Position numbers and translations under genes: made by a program. The notes below the pieces were generated by a model that was given only the letters and a program-made list of their open reading frames with translations, had not been told where the DNA came from and did not search any database. This document shows, piece after piece, positions 1 through 7,711 of a stretch of 35,865 nt of DNA. How positions within the stretch are numbered: the stretch's first letter is position 1; the number at the start of each line of letters is the position of its first letter. Source of the stretch: JAWVFK01 sp033856175 (GTDB taxonomy: Bacteria; Actinomycetota; Thermoleophilia; Solirubrobacterales; 70-9); NCBI GenBank assembly GCA_033856175.1, contig JAWVFK010000036.1, forward strand, positions 1-35,865. Direction: 5' to 3'.

Positions 1-193
1 GTGTGGCTCCCTTCCGCGCCCAGCGACTTCGGCGGGCTGTCGTAACCGCGGCGGGTTGGCCTCTGGTCGGATCGACCGCGCGGAATCCCCCGAGCCGTCT
101 CCCAGCCTGCCTTCGACATGGCCAAACCAGAGCCGCTCCGATGACTGACTAGAAGAGGACGCCGCACACACACCGACCAAGGAAGGGAAGGCG

Positions 194-904
194 ATGGAAG
201 GGAAAAAGAAGAAGCAAGTTGGGTTCGTCGACACGGAGGCGCTGATCGCGCGTGCTCAGGCGGGCGATGGCGTGGCCTGGGCACTGATCTATAAACGATT
301 CCGCGAGCGTGTTTACAGGTTCCTGTTGGCCGCGACCGGCAGCCATGTCAATGCTGAGGACCTGACCCAGCAGACCTTCATGCGTGCCCACAAATACATC
401 GGCGGCTATGAGCGGCGCCCCGACACCTCCTTTTTCGACTGGCTTCGCGCTGTTGCGGACAACCTTGCGAAGAGTGCTTTTCGCAAGCAAGATCCCTCGT
501 GGCTCGTCTCGCCCATCGATCTCCACGATCTGAAGGAGCAGATCGACGATCGCAGTGGGCTGCTTGCCGAGAACGAGACTGAGATCGGCTGGATAAAGGA
601 CCCGGAGTTGCTGGAGGACCTACGTGCCCTGTCTGAGAGCCAGCGCCTCATGGTCTGCTTGAAGTACTTCTTTGGTCTGAGTGCCCAGGGCATTGCGGAG
701 ATCGTCGGCGGCTCGCCTGACGGCGTACGTCAGCATCAAAGTAGGGCTCTTGCCGCCCTGCGAGACAAGGATGCGAAGCGGCGGCAACCAAATCTGTCGG
801 GTCCCCACCATCGCCGGGAATCGGCGATGGTCCGGATGCCTCGTAGCTCGCTGGTGCTCCTTAGCCGCCGCTTCGTTTTAACGCCATCGCCGCCGATGTT
901 TTGA
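194..904 (+). CDS. ECF-type RNA polymerase sigma-70 family factor
   Basis: Sigma factor of 236 residues that would direct RNA polymerase to a specific set of promoters. Region 2 runs from about residue 15 to 95 (LIARAQAGD, then AEDLTQQTFMRAHKYI and SFFDWLRAVADNLAKS). Region 4 follows near residues 135-195, with the helix-turn-helix GLSAQGIAEIVGGSPDGVRQ. Regions 1.1 and 3 are absent, as in ECF factors. The ATG at 194 follows a purine-rich GGAAGGGAAGG Shine-Dalgarno stretch. A basic tail of about 40 residues continues beyond region 4, and its DNA contains a strong hairpin at 807-831. No anti-sigma factor is visible nearby. The next two genes on the strand encode large secreted proteins, so a role in controlling surface proteins is possible but is inference. 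Confidence 0.85.
   Translation: MEGKKKKQVGFVDTEALIARAQAGDGVAWALIYKRFRERVYRFLLAATGSHVNAEDLTQQTFMRAHKYIGGYERRPDTSFFDWLRAVADNLAKSAFRKQDPSWLVSPIDLHDLKEQIDDRSGLLAENETEIGWIKDPELLEDLRALSESQRLMVCLKYFFGLSAQGIAEIVGGSPDGVRQHQSRALAALRDKDAKRRQPNLSGPHHRRESAMVRMPRSSLVLLSRRFVLTPSPPMF
807..831. other. Perfect 10-bp inverted repeat in the 3' end of the sigma gene
   Basis: ACCATCGCCG at 807-816 pairs exactly with CGGCGATGGT at 822-831 across a 5-nt loop (GGAAT). It lies within the sigma coding frame, after region 4. No T-run follows, so it is not a classical intrinsic terminator. It could attenuate transcription, stabilise the mRNA 3' end, or bind a protein. Confidence 0.4.
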
Positions 905-930
905 ACGGCTTAGGCACGAATTCCTAATTT
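901..930 (+). promoter_or_regulatory. Candidate promoter upstream of the Ig-like secreted protein
   Basis: TTGAAC (901-906) and TAATTT (925-930) are separated by 18 bp in a locally AT-rich stretch between the sigma stop codon and the next gene. They resemble sigma-70 -35 and -10 boxes. This is a pattern match only. If the upstream sigma factor controls the gene, the true promoter would look different. Confidence 0.25.
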
Positions 931-1013
931 TTCCGCCTTTCGTGTCACATTTCGGGCCTCTGACGAGGTGTATTAAGTAGAAGGGGAATTTGGCAATCAC
1001 GTCTGGAGGCGTT

Positions 1014-3458
1014 GTGTTCGCAAGCATGCCGTTTGGTTTCGTCCGCTCTCGCGCGAGGATCGCGCTCGTCGCTTCGCTCGCCTCCCTGGCGACGGCCTTG
1101 GCCGTCGCCGCACCTGCCGCGCATGCCGGCAGCTGGGACATGGCAAGCTGCGCCACGGGGGCCCAGTCCCTCGGCCCGTTCACCCCAAGTCGAACGATCG
1201 GACGCTTCAACTACGGCGACAGCTGTGGCACCTCCGGCGGTCACATGGACGTCTATGACGACGGCGGCGCCGACTTTGCCGGCTCGGAGAACGCGCGCTA
1301 CACCTCGACCTTCACGACGGGCGCCCACACGACGCTCAGTCAGATCTCGGTACGCGCTGCGCTGGAGCAGCACAACAGCTTTCTGACCGGACTCTGGGCG
1401 AATACGCCTGGGGGTGCTGTTCCCTTCGCCAGCGGCACCCCGGCCGGTGGCTGGCAGACCTACACGACCAGTGGCGGCGGAGCGACCGGATTCTTCGAGC
1501 AGATCCGCTGCCCGACAGGCGTCACCTGCGTCAACGACGGCACCTCCCACGCCTACATGAAGGATGTCGTCGTGACGTTTAGCGACACGACCGGGCCGAC
1601 CGTGTCGTCCGACCTCGTCGACAACAGCTCCCACAACGGCAGCTTCTCGATTGGCGTGACCGCGCACGATCAGGGCGCCGGCGTCCAGGCGATCGACGTG
1701 ACGGCCGTCCCCCAGGGCGGCGGTACGCCGCAGAGCGTAGGCAGCAGCGATCTCGCCGCTGACGGCAGCTGCGCCAACCTGCTCGCCGACAAGAGCCGCA
1801 CGAGCGCTCCGCTGCCCGGCTGCCCGCTCGATGTGACCAAGTCCTACACGCTCGACACCACCCATGCCCCGTTCCAAGCCGGCAAGAACACGGTCAAGGT
1901 CTGCGCGACCGACTACTCCGGCAAGGACGCGACCGGCACGCGCAGCGGCAACTCCTCGACTCCCTGTGAGATCAAGACGATCACCGTCGACAACATCCCA
2001 CCCGACACGACCATCGACTCGGGCCCCGAAAATGGGGACGCCACGAAGGATCGCAACCCGATCTTTACCTTCCACTCGCCGGATGCCACCGTGACGAACT
2101 TCGACTGCGAGCTCGATGGCGTCGTGACGCACAATTGCGTCTCGCCCAAGGGCTACATGAACCGCTCCGACGGCCCGCATACCTTCAAGGTCACGGCGAT
2201 CGACCCGACAGGCAACCCCGACGGGTCGCCAGCGTCGCGGACCTGGACGATCGACAACAGCGTGCCGAGCGCATCGATCAGCAGCGACAGCCCGAGCGGA
2301 GAGGTGTACCAGGCTGACGCGACGTTCCATTACACGTCGAACGAAGCCCCGGACGTCAGCTACCGCTGCGCCCTCGATCGCATCCCGACCGAGGTCGACA
2401 ACTGCCCGGCCGATGGCAAGACCTTCCATGGCCTTGGCAATGGCCCCCATACCTTCTACGTCTATGCAAAGGACCGTGCCGGCAACGATGGCTCCGCGAA
2501 TCCGGCGACCAGGACCTGGACCGTCATCATCAACTCTGCCCAGTGCCAGGACCCGACAGCGAGGCTCTACGACGGCTTCGCCGGAACGACCTATGTGAAG
2601 TTGCGTGCCCAGCGTGGCTCCGCTACGGATCCCGACAAGACGATCATCTGCTTCCGCGCCGACAACGGCAACCAGATCAGGATAGGCGGCGACTTCGAGC
2701 TCAAGGACCCCAGCGGCAGCTTGGGCGTCCCTACGCTGGAAAACGACACCTCTAACAAGTGTCTCGACAACAAGGCCAGCAACGAGGCAGCCGGTCCACA
2801 TCCGGTGGTCGCCGGACATGTCCGCGAAGAGGGCGACATCGGCTACACCCCCTTCTCGATCGACGACTACGCCAAGGGCGGCGAGAGCTGGATCTGCATC
2901 TCGGTCGGCGACTTCCAAAAGCACGTCGTGATCCCTGTCCCGAGCGGCAATGTGGTCGCGCCGACCTTCAATGCCGATGATCCCTCGGTCGGCCAGCCCG
3001 TGCCAAAGAGCGGTCCGGCCGGCTACCCGTCGAGCACTTGCCAAAACGACGCTTCTCACAGCCAGTATCTCAACGGCGACTCGACTGGCAACAGCCACCT
3101 CTGGTTCTACTCGAGCCAGACGTCGCCGACGGACGCACGGTTCTGCGCCCGGGTCGAAGGCCCGGTCACGGCCGGCGGCATGCTCGAGCTCGACGCGACG
3201 GGTGCTCCCGGCGTCGCCCCGCACATCGACGGGCCGCTCGATGACACCAGCCCGTGCTCCCACACCGAGCTTGGCGTCACCGACCCGGTGGTGCTGAAGG
3301 TCCAAGACAGCCCCTCCGGCGCGCAGAACACCTCGATCTGCGTAACGGTCGGAACCACCGGCAAGCGCTTCACCATCGTCAACGATGGTGGCGGCCTCGT
3401 CGCTCCGCGGGTCAAGTGGACCCCGGACCCAGATACGCCGGGCGGACCCCTTCCCTAA
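1014..3458 (+). CDS. Secreted multidomain Ig-like protein with four C-terminal two-cysteine modules
   Basis: Exported protein of about 814 residues. I prefer the GTG at 1014 because GGAGG lies at 1005-1009; a TTG at 990 and an ATG at 1026 are in frame. A basic N-terminus and an Ala-rich hydrophobic segment ending in AAPAAHAGS form a Sec signal peptide. A roughly 170-residue N-terminal region rich in Gly/Ser/Thr follows, then a Ca-type Ig-like unit and two bacterial Ig-like domains with the pattern CxLDG...GPHTFxVxAxD...TWT. The last 300 residues hold four repeats of a module with one Cys at the start and one in the middle, ending in VAPx[FIV] or VPTL (first Cys at 511, 583, 676, 748; second at 546, 628, 711, 776). 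No enzyme motif is visible. Probably a surface or matrix protein. It precedes the subtilase on the same strand. Confidence 0.8.
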   Translation: MFASMPFGFVRSRARIALVASLASLATALAVAAPAAHAGSWDMASCATGAQSLGPFTPSRTIGRFNYGDSCGTSGGHMDVYDDGGADFAGSENARYTSTFTTGAHTTLSQISVRAALEQHNSFLTGLWANTPGGAVPFASGTPAGGWQTYTTSGGGATGFFEQIRCPTGVTCVNDGTSHAYMKDVVVTFSDTTGPTVSSDLVDNSSHNGSFSIGVTAHDQGAGVQAIDVTAVPQGGGTPQSVGSSDLAADGSCANLLADKSRTSAPLPGCPLDVTKSYTLDTTHAPFQAGKNTVKVCATDYSGKDATGTRSGNSSTPCEIKTITVDNIPPDTTIDSGPENGDATKDRNPIFTFHSPDATVTNFDCELDGVVTHNCVSPKGYMNRSDGPHTFKVTAIDPTGNPDGSPASRTWTIDNSVPSASISSDSPSGEVYQADATFHYTSNEAPDVSYRCALDRIPTEVDNCPADGKTFHGLGNGPHTFYVYAKDRAGNDGSANPATRTWTVIINSAQCQDPTARLYDGFAGTTYVKLRAQRGSATDPDKTIICFRADNGNQIRIGGDFELKDPSGSLGVPTLENDTSNKCLDNKASNEAAGPHPVVAGHVREEGDIGYTPFSIDDYAKGGESWICISVGDFQKHVVIPVPSGNVVAPTFNADDPSVGQPVPKSGPAGYPSSTCQNDASHSQYLNGDSTGNSHLWFYSSQTSPTDARFCARVEGPVTAGGMLELDATGAPGVAPHIDGPLDDTSPCSHTELGVTDPVVLKVQDSPSGAQNTSICVTVGTTGKRFTIVNDGGGLVAPRVKWTPDPDTPGGPLP

Positions 3459-3550
3459 CGGCGGCTCTGGCGCCCGAGAAGCGTTAGCGCGCTAGCCTTG
3501 TTGCTCTAAGACGGAGGCGGTGGGCCACGGGCGGCAAGCGGAAGCGAGGA

Positions 3551-6472
3551 ATGGCGGGAGGCGCCCTTTTGGGGGCGCTTCTTGCCGCCGCATGCCTTTT
3601 TCCTGCGTTCGGGGCTGGGCGCAGCGATGCGAAGCTCGGCCTGCCGTCGGCCGCGGTCCAGACGCCACACCGGCTCGATCTGCTGCCTGCCCGTGCCGAG
3701 CCGAGCGCTCGTCTACGCGTCGCTTTGCTGCTTCGCGAGCAACCGCTGCTGCGAGCCACCCGGCGCCCCCGTTTCCGGCGCCTGGTTCAACTCAGGATCC
3801 CGGCGAAGCGCGCGAGGTTGGCCGCACGCCACGCTCCGCGTCGTCTCACCGATGTCGAAGGTCGTATCGCCCGTCGCTCTGAGCGTGCACATAACGAGGC
3901 GCTTCTCTCGCTGCGTGGTGCGGCCGATCGCCAAGCCCAAAGCCAGGCCACTCTCGCCCGGGCCGTTCGGGCTGCGGGCGGCCAAATCGTGGGCGCTGAT
4001 CCGGCGCCCAGCCGTCTGCTTGCAGTTGTCCGCCAGCAACAACTAGCAGCTCTGGCTACTCGCTCCGACGTTCAGGCGATCGTGCCGGCGCCAAGACTTC
4101 GGCCTGCGCTCGACAAGGAGGCAGCGATCATCGGCGCCCCGACCTGGTGGAACGCTGGCTTCACCGGGGGCACGGGGCCCGCGGATGCTTCGCCGATTGA
4201 CGTGGCCGACGGTCCAGTTGAGCCAACTCATCCGGCTTTTCACAACGTGACGGTCGATAACCAGCCGGGGATTGATCCGGCTGCCTTTAAAGGTCACGAG
4301 ACCCATACCGGCGGGATCATCGCCGCCGACCAGACATACCTCGGCAAGCACTATCTCGGCATCGCCTACGGCATCGATCATCTCAACGGCGGAGATGTCG
4401 CTTTCTCTTTGGGCATCCCGACACGGTCGCCCCACGCTACCGATCCTGCCGAGATATTCAATAACAGCAGCTCCTGCCCCAGCGCGGACTATGAGTTCTG
4501 CCGTCACGATCAAACGAACTTCGTTCCACCGGTGTTCAATGTGAGTTGGGCCCAATCGGCCGGGAATGATGGTCCAGGTCAGGGCTCCATCGGCGAGGCG
4601 GAGAAGAACGATCTCATCGTCGGGGGCACCGATACAAAAGGCACGGTCGACCCATCGGATGACCAGGTCGGTCAGTACTCCGCCCGTGGTCCAACGACAT
4701 CGGGAATCAAGCAGCCCGACATCGTCGCTCCGATGGGCGCCTACTCCCCGACCCAAAGCTGGAACAGGACGCCGGTGGATGTCCTTCAGAACGGCGGCGA
4801 ATGCGGCCCCGTCGACAACGACGGTACCTGCGCCGACTTCACCGATTTCAGTGGAACGTCGGCCTCAGCACCGATGGCCGCAGGCGGCCTGGCGCTACTC
4901 GCCGGATCCGGGGTCAACGACGAGAAGGCCCAGCGCGCGATTCTGATCGATTCCGCAAAACGGATGGCGGGTGAGACGCGGGTCGGTTGGAACCCGGACT
5001 CCGGTTGGGGGGCACTGGACCTGACGACGGCGTTCGTCCAGCGCGGTTACTACGCCACTGGGGGCGTCAGGGGAGGCGAGGCATCCCTGTTCCGTGTCAA
5101 CGCGCCAGCAGACTCCAAAGCGACGCTCGTGTGGGACACGCGCGGTTTCACACCCGAGAATGATCCAGGGAACCCGGTGGCCTACACCACCACCAACCTC
5201 GACCTCCACCAGTACCGCGCCAGCAACAACAGCGAGATCATGCCGCCCCCGGACCCCGGCTACGGCGCCGGCCCCGACGCGCTCGATCTCAACGACACCG
5301 TCGAGCAGGTCCGCTCGCCAGGCGACGAGGGCACTCAGCAGATTCTCTACAAGGTCAAGGCAGCCTCGACGGTCGAGGGAGCCGACGCCGAGCCCTTCGC
5401 AATCGCCGCCGGAGCCCCTCTCACCAACCTCCAAGAGCCCGAGGCAAAGCCGACCGATGTCAGCGTCGAGAACGACCCCTCGGTCTGTGGCGACCCGGTG
5501 ACGATTCAGGCCAAGCTCGCCAACTCCTCGAGCGACTACGACGCGGCTCAGGCCAGCGTCGCCTTCTCGGTTCCCGCCGGCGTCACGCTCAGCTCTGGGG
5601 ATGCGACCCAGACCGTCGCCGGTGGCACGCTCGCCAAGGGCCAGACCTCCGAGGCCCATTCCTGGACCGTCTCACTCGATTCCCCGGGCACCAAGACCGT
5701 GACGATCACCGGCGAGGCCCACGCCGAGGGCGAGACCTGGCACTACGCCCACGATGTGGCGCTTAAATGCGACGACCCGACGAGCCTCGAGTTCGCCTCT
5801 GCATCGGCGGCGCCGACCGCCGTCGACTGCGGCACCGACATCGCCGTCTCCGCCACCCTCACCAATCCCTCGGCGACCTTTTCCGCTGGCGAGGCCAAGG
5901 TCGGCCTTGCCTTGGACTCGGGTGTCCAGCTCGTCTCCGGTCTGGCCTCGCAGACGGTCTCTGGCGGCCTCCTCGACGCCGGCCAGACCTCCGAGAGCCA
6001 CTCCTGGACAGTGCGGCCGACGATCTCCGGAGATCACACCATCACCCTGCAGAGCGAGGCGACGACCCAACCTGGCACGAGCCACTCTCGCCTTCAGACG
6101 CGAAGCGAGCAGCTGACGATCAGCTGCTCGGTGCCGCCCGGCCCCCAGCCGGCGATGCTGACCGTCACCAGGCCCGGCCTCACGAGCGGCAGGCTGATTG
6201 CCCGGGGAGCCGTCGCCAACGCGTCATCCGGCGAGGTTTCCATAGTCGCCCGGTGGGTGAGCGCGCTGCCAGGCACCGTCGATCGCTCGGGTGCGCGCAA
6301 GCTCACCTCAACCGCTCAGGTGGGTTTCGACGGCCGCTTCTATCGTCCACTGAAGATCTGCCGCGCTGGCCACTGGCAGGTCAGGGCGAAGTTCCCCGGC
6401 GATGACTCGCTGCTGCCGGCAAGCGCCGAGGGACCTCGGCTGGCCGTGCGGCCGAGCCAGCTTCACTGCTGA
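3551..6472 (+). CDS. Secreted subtilisin-like (S8) serine protease with C-terminal repeat domains
   Basis: Protein of 973 residues. The signal peptide is LLGALLAAACLFPAFGAG. A basic prodomain follows, with an I9-like ending (QLAALATRSDVQAIVPA) near residue 175. The S8 domain spans about 205-500. The triad is visible: Asp220 in DGPVEPTHPAF, His249 in GHETHTGG, and Ser437 in SGTSASAPMAAG. The oxyanion-hole Asn is probably in the FNVSWAQSAGND region. The Asp and His motifs are divergent (DGPV for DTGV, HETH for HGTH), so activity is likely but not certain. From about residue 630 there are two homologous 105-residue beta-sandwich-like repeats, each bounded by cysteines (SVCGDPV to LKCD, and VDCGTDI to ISC) and each with a TSEAHSWTV or TSESHSWTV motif. 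A third beta-rich domain ends the protein. It follows the Ig-like protein by 92 bp. Confidence 0.85.
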   Translation: MAGGALLGALLAAACLFPAFGAGRSDAKLGLPSAAVQTPHRLDLLPARAEPSARLRVALLLREQPLLRATRRPRFRRLVQLRIPAKRARLAARHAPRRLTDVEGRIARRSERAHNEALLSLRGAADRQAQSQATLARAVRAAGGQIVGADPAPSRLLAVVRQQQLAALATRSDVQAIVPAPRLRPALDKEAAIIGAPTWWNAGFTGGTGPADASPIDVADGPVEPTHPAFHNVTVDNQPGIDPAAFKGHETHTGGIIAADQTYLGKHYLGIAYGIDHLNGGDVAFSLGIPTRSPHATDPAEIFNNSSSCPSADYEFCRHDQTNFVPPVFNVSWAQSAGNDGPGQGSIGEAEKNDLIVGGTDTKGTVDPSDDQVGQYSARGPTTSGIKQPDIVAPMGAYSPTQSWNRTPVDVLQNGGECGPVDNDGTCADFTDFSGTSASAPMAAGGLALLAGSGVNDEKAQRAILIDSAKRMAGETRVGWNPDSGWGALDLTTAFVQRGYYATGGVRGGEASLFRVNAPADSKATLVWDTRGFTPENDPGNPVAYTTTNLDLHQYRASNNSEIMPPPDPGYGAGPDALDLNDTVEQVRSPGDEGTQQILYKVKAASTVEGADAEPFAIAAGAPLTNLQEPEAKPTDVSVENDPSVCGDPVTIQAKLANSSSDYDAAQASVAFSVPAGVTLSSGDATQTVAGGTLAKGQTSEAHSWTVSLDSPGTKTVTITGEAHAEGETWHYAHDVALKCDDPTSLEFASASAAPTAVDCGTDIAVSATLTNPSATFSAGEAKVGLALDSGVQLVSGLASQTVSGGLLDAGQTSESHSWTVRPTISGDHTITLQSEATTQPGTSHSRLQTRSEQLTISCSVPPGPQPAMLTVTRPGLTSGRLIARGAVANASSGEVSIVARWVSALPGTVDRSGARKLTSTAQVGFDGRFYRPLKICRAGHWQVRAKFPGDDSLLPASAEGPRLAVRPSQLHC

Positions 6473-6530
6473 GCAACACGAGGCGTAAACCTGCTGCGCC
6501 TGGGCGGTTTCACCGACTCAAGACACACCG

Positions 6531-7322
6531 CTACGGCGGCACCAGCCCCCGGGCTCGTCCCCTGAGCTTGCCTAGCCCGGTGGTCACCTCGGCATGAAAG
6601 CTCACTCTCTCCGCCGCAGCGGCCGCGCTCGTCGACAGCGCCTCCGAGGTGATCCACAGCGCTTCGGCGGCATCAAAGGCCAAGAGTGGCTCTGGCTCGG
6701 GCTCGGGCTCGTAATCGGTTGAGGTGATCGGCTCCGGCTGGGGAATGCGAAGTGAGAGCCTGACGCACTCGTCGGGTCCGGCGAGAATCTTTGGAAAGCC
6801 AGCCAGCCCTGTCTCGGTCGATCCTTCAAAGGCTTCTGCGAGTTCCTCTGCGATTGCGTTACATGCCACAACCGTGTAAATGGCAATCGAGACTCGGGTC
6901 TCGGCTTCGTCGGATCCGGCCTTCAACGAGCTGGACGGCATGCGCAACGTCTCGTCAGAGGGTAGGGGCTGTCCGGCCAGCGCGGCGTGCCCGGAGAGGG
7001 TGATCGTCGAGAGATCTCGAGCAGCAGATATGGCGGCCTGCTGCGCGGTCGCCGCGCTATAGAGTGCCTGAAGCAGAATTCCTGCATCACAACGCCACGC
7101 CACGAGCCCCATCGGCCCGTGCTGGTGGGCTATCGCGAGGACCTTGTCGTCCTGACCGGGGACCTCCTCTTCGCCGTCCACATCCGACTCCGCCCACTTC
7201 CAGAGTGACGTGAGGGCATTGCCGTCGAGCGAGATCTGTGGCGAGCTTCGCCAACGTCCCCGCGTGGTCCCGCCGATATGCAATCCGCGAGCGACGCGGC
7301 CCTTGAGGGTTGACGCGATCAC
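6531..7322 (-). CDS. Hypothetical acidic protein, family not recognised
   Basis: Open frame of 263 residues with protein-like composition. It is Ala/Glu-rich, has an EPEPEPEP stretch near residue 205 encoded by a GGCTCG-type hexanucleotide repeat, and has no signal peptide or membrane segment. The middle (about 60-160) alternates hydrophobic strands and alanine-rich helices. The GTG at 7322 is the only usual start codon in the upstream part of the frame and has no clear Shine-Dalgarno sequence. The frame stays open and protein-like for about 23 more codons, to a stop at 7392-7394, without another ATG/GTG/TTG. The N-terminus may therefore be misjudged or the gene may be a 5'-truncated remnant. 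I cannot assign a function. Confidence 0.5.
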   Translation of the reverse strand: MIASTLKGRVARGLHIGGTTRGRWRSSPQISLDGNALTSLWKWAESDVDGEEEVPGQDDKVLAIAHQHGPMGLVAWRCDAGILLQALYSAATAQQAAISAARDLSTITLSGHAALAGQPLPSDETLRMPSSSLKAGSDEAETRVSIAIYTVVACNAIAEELAEAFEGSTETGLAGFPKILAGPDECVRLSLRIPQPEPITSTDYEPEPEPEPLLAFDAAEALWITSEALSTSAAAAAERVSFHAEVTTGLGKLRGRARGLVPP

Positions 7323-7422
7323 CGGCGCTTCATCGTGCTGAAGCCGCAGCCGGACATCTACATGACGATTGAGTAGGGCGATTGAGTGATTCTAAGCGAC
7401 CCCTAGATCGCCTGACCCAAGT

Positions 7423-7441
7423 ACCCCGGACACTTCGGGGT
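7423..7441. terminator. Hairpin between the hypothetical gene and the small ORF
   Basis: ACCCCG (7423-7428) pairs with CGGGGT (7436-7441). Adding a G-T and an A-T pair inside gives an 8-bp stem with a 3-nt loop. It lies in the gap downstream of the minus-strand helicase and 61-codon frame, where a transcript end would be expected. No T-tract follows on either strand. The rest of the gap (7323-7521) shows only a 9-bp direct repeat, CGATTGAGT, at 7366 and 7379. Confidence 0.35.
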
Positions 7442-7521
7442 CATAGCCGCTTTGAAGTTAGATGCCTGGCCCACGGGGCAAGCAGTTACCCGGATGGAGA
7501 CCGGCAGTCAGGAGCGGAATA

Positions 7522-7707
7522 TCAGCCAACGTAGAGTCGAGATCGCAATGCCACAGGTCCAGATGACGAGGATCCACTTCGCCGCGAATCGACGTCGAGC
7601 AATGCCAAGAAGGCGGCGAAGGCTGTGCAGATTGTCCAGAACATGCAACCAATGAGGCTGTAGATCCGCGAGGTGGCCCGTTTCGGTTCGGATGTTGTGG
7701 GTTCCAT
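7522..7707 (-). CDS. Possible small single-pass membrane protein (61 aa)
   Basis: Frame of 61 codons starting with ATG 4 bp beyond the stop of the helicase-nuclease on the same strand. Its Shine-Dalgarno AGGAAG overlaps the helicase stop codon, an arrangement typical of translational coupling. A hydrophilic N-terminus (MEPTTSEPKRATSRIY) leads into one hydrophobic segment (SLIGCMFWTICTAFAAFLALL, residues 17-37), followed by a Ser/Arg-rich tail. No family is recognised. The alternative is that this is untranslated 3' sequence; the coupling and clean membrane segment favour a gene. Confidence 0.4.
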   Translation of the reverse strand: MEPTTSEPKRATSRIYSLIGCMFWTICTAFAAFLALLDVDSRRSGSSSSGPVALRSRLYVG

Positions 7708-7711
7708 CTTC

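Noticed and set aside
1..193. Possible C-terminal tail of an upstream gene in frame 1, ending at the TAA at 43-45
   Set aside because: Only 14 codons are visible and nothing identifies them; the rest of the interval shows no feature apart from the sigma gene's Shine-Dalgarno sequence.
945..3305. A 786-codon open frame on the minus strand opposite the Ig-like protein
   Set aside because: It mirrors a real gene in GC-rich DNA. Its product is Arg/Val/Gly/Asp-rich with no domains, while the plus-strand frame has a signal peptide and Ig-like repeats.
6690..6712. Hexanucleotide repeat in the hypothetical acidic gene
   Set aside because: It is a short EP-coding repeat within the frame, too short and regular to be called a separate element or a phase-variable tract.
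7366..7387. Short plus-strand reading frame and 9-bp direct repeats in the 7.3-kb gap as a gene remnant or attachment site
   Set aside because: The plus-strand peptide is under 20 residues after a stop codon, and no integrase, tRNA or second flank supports an attachment site.
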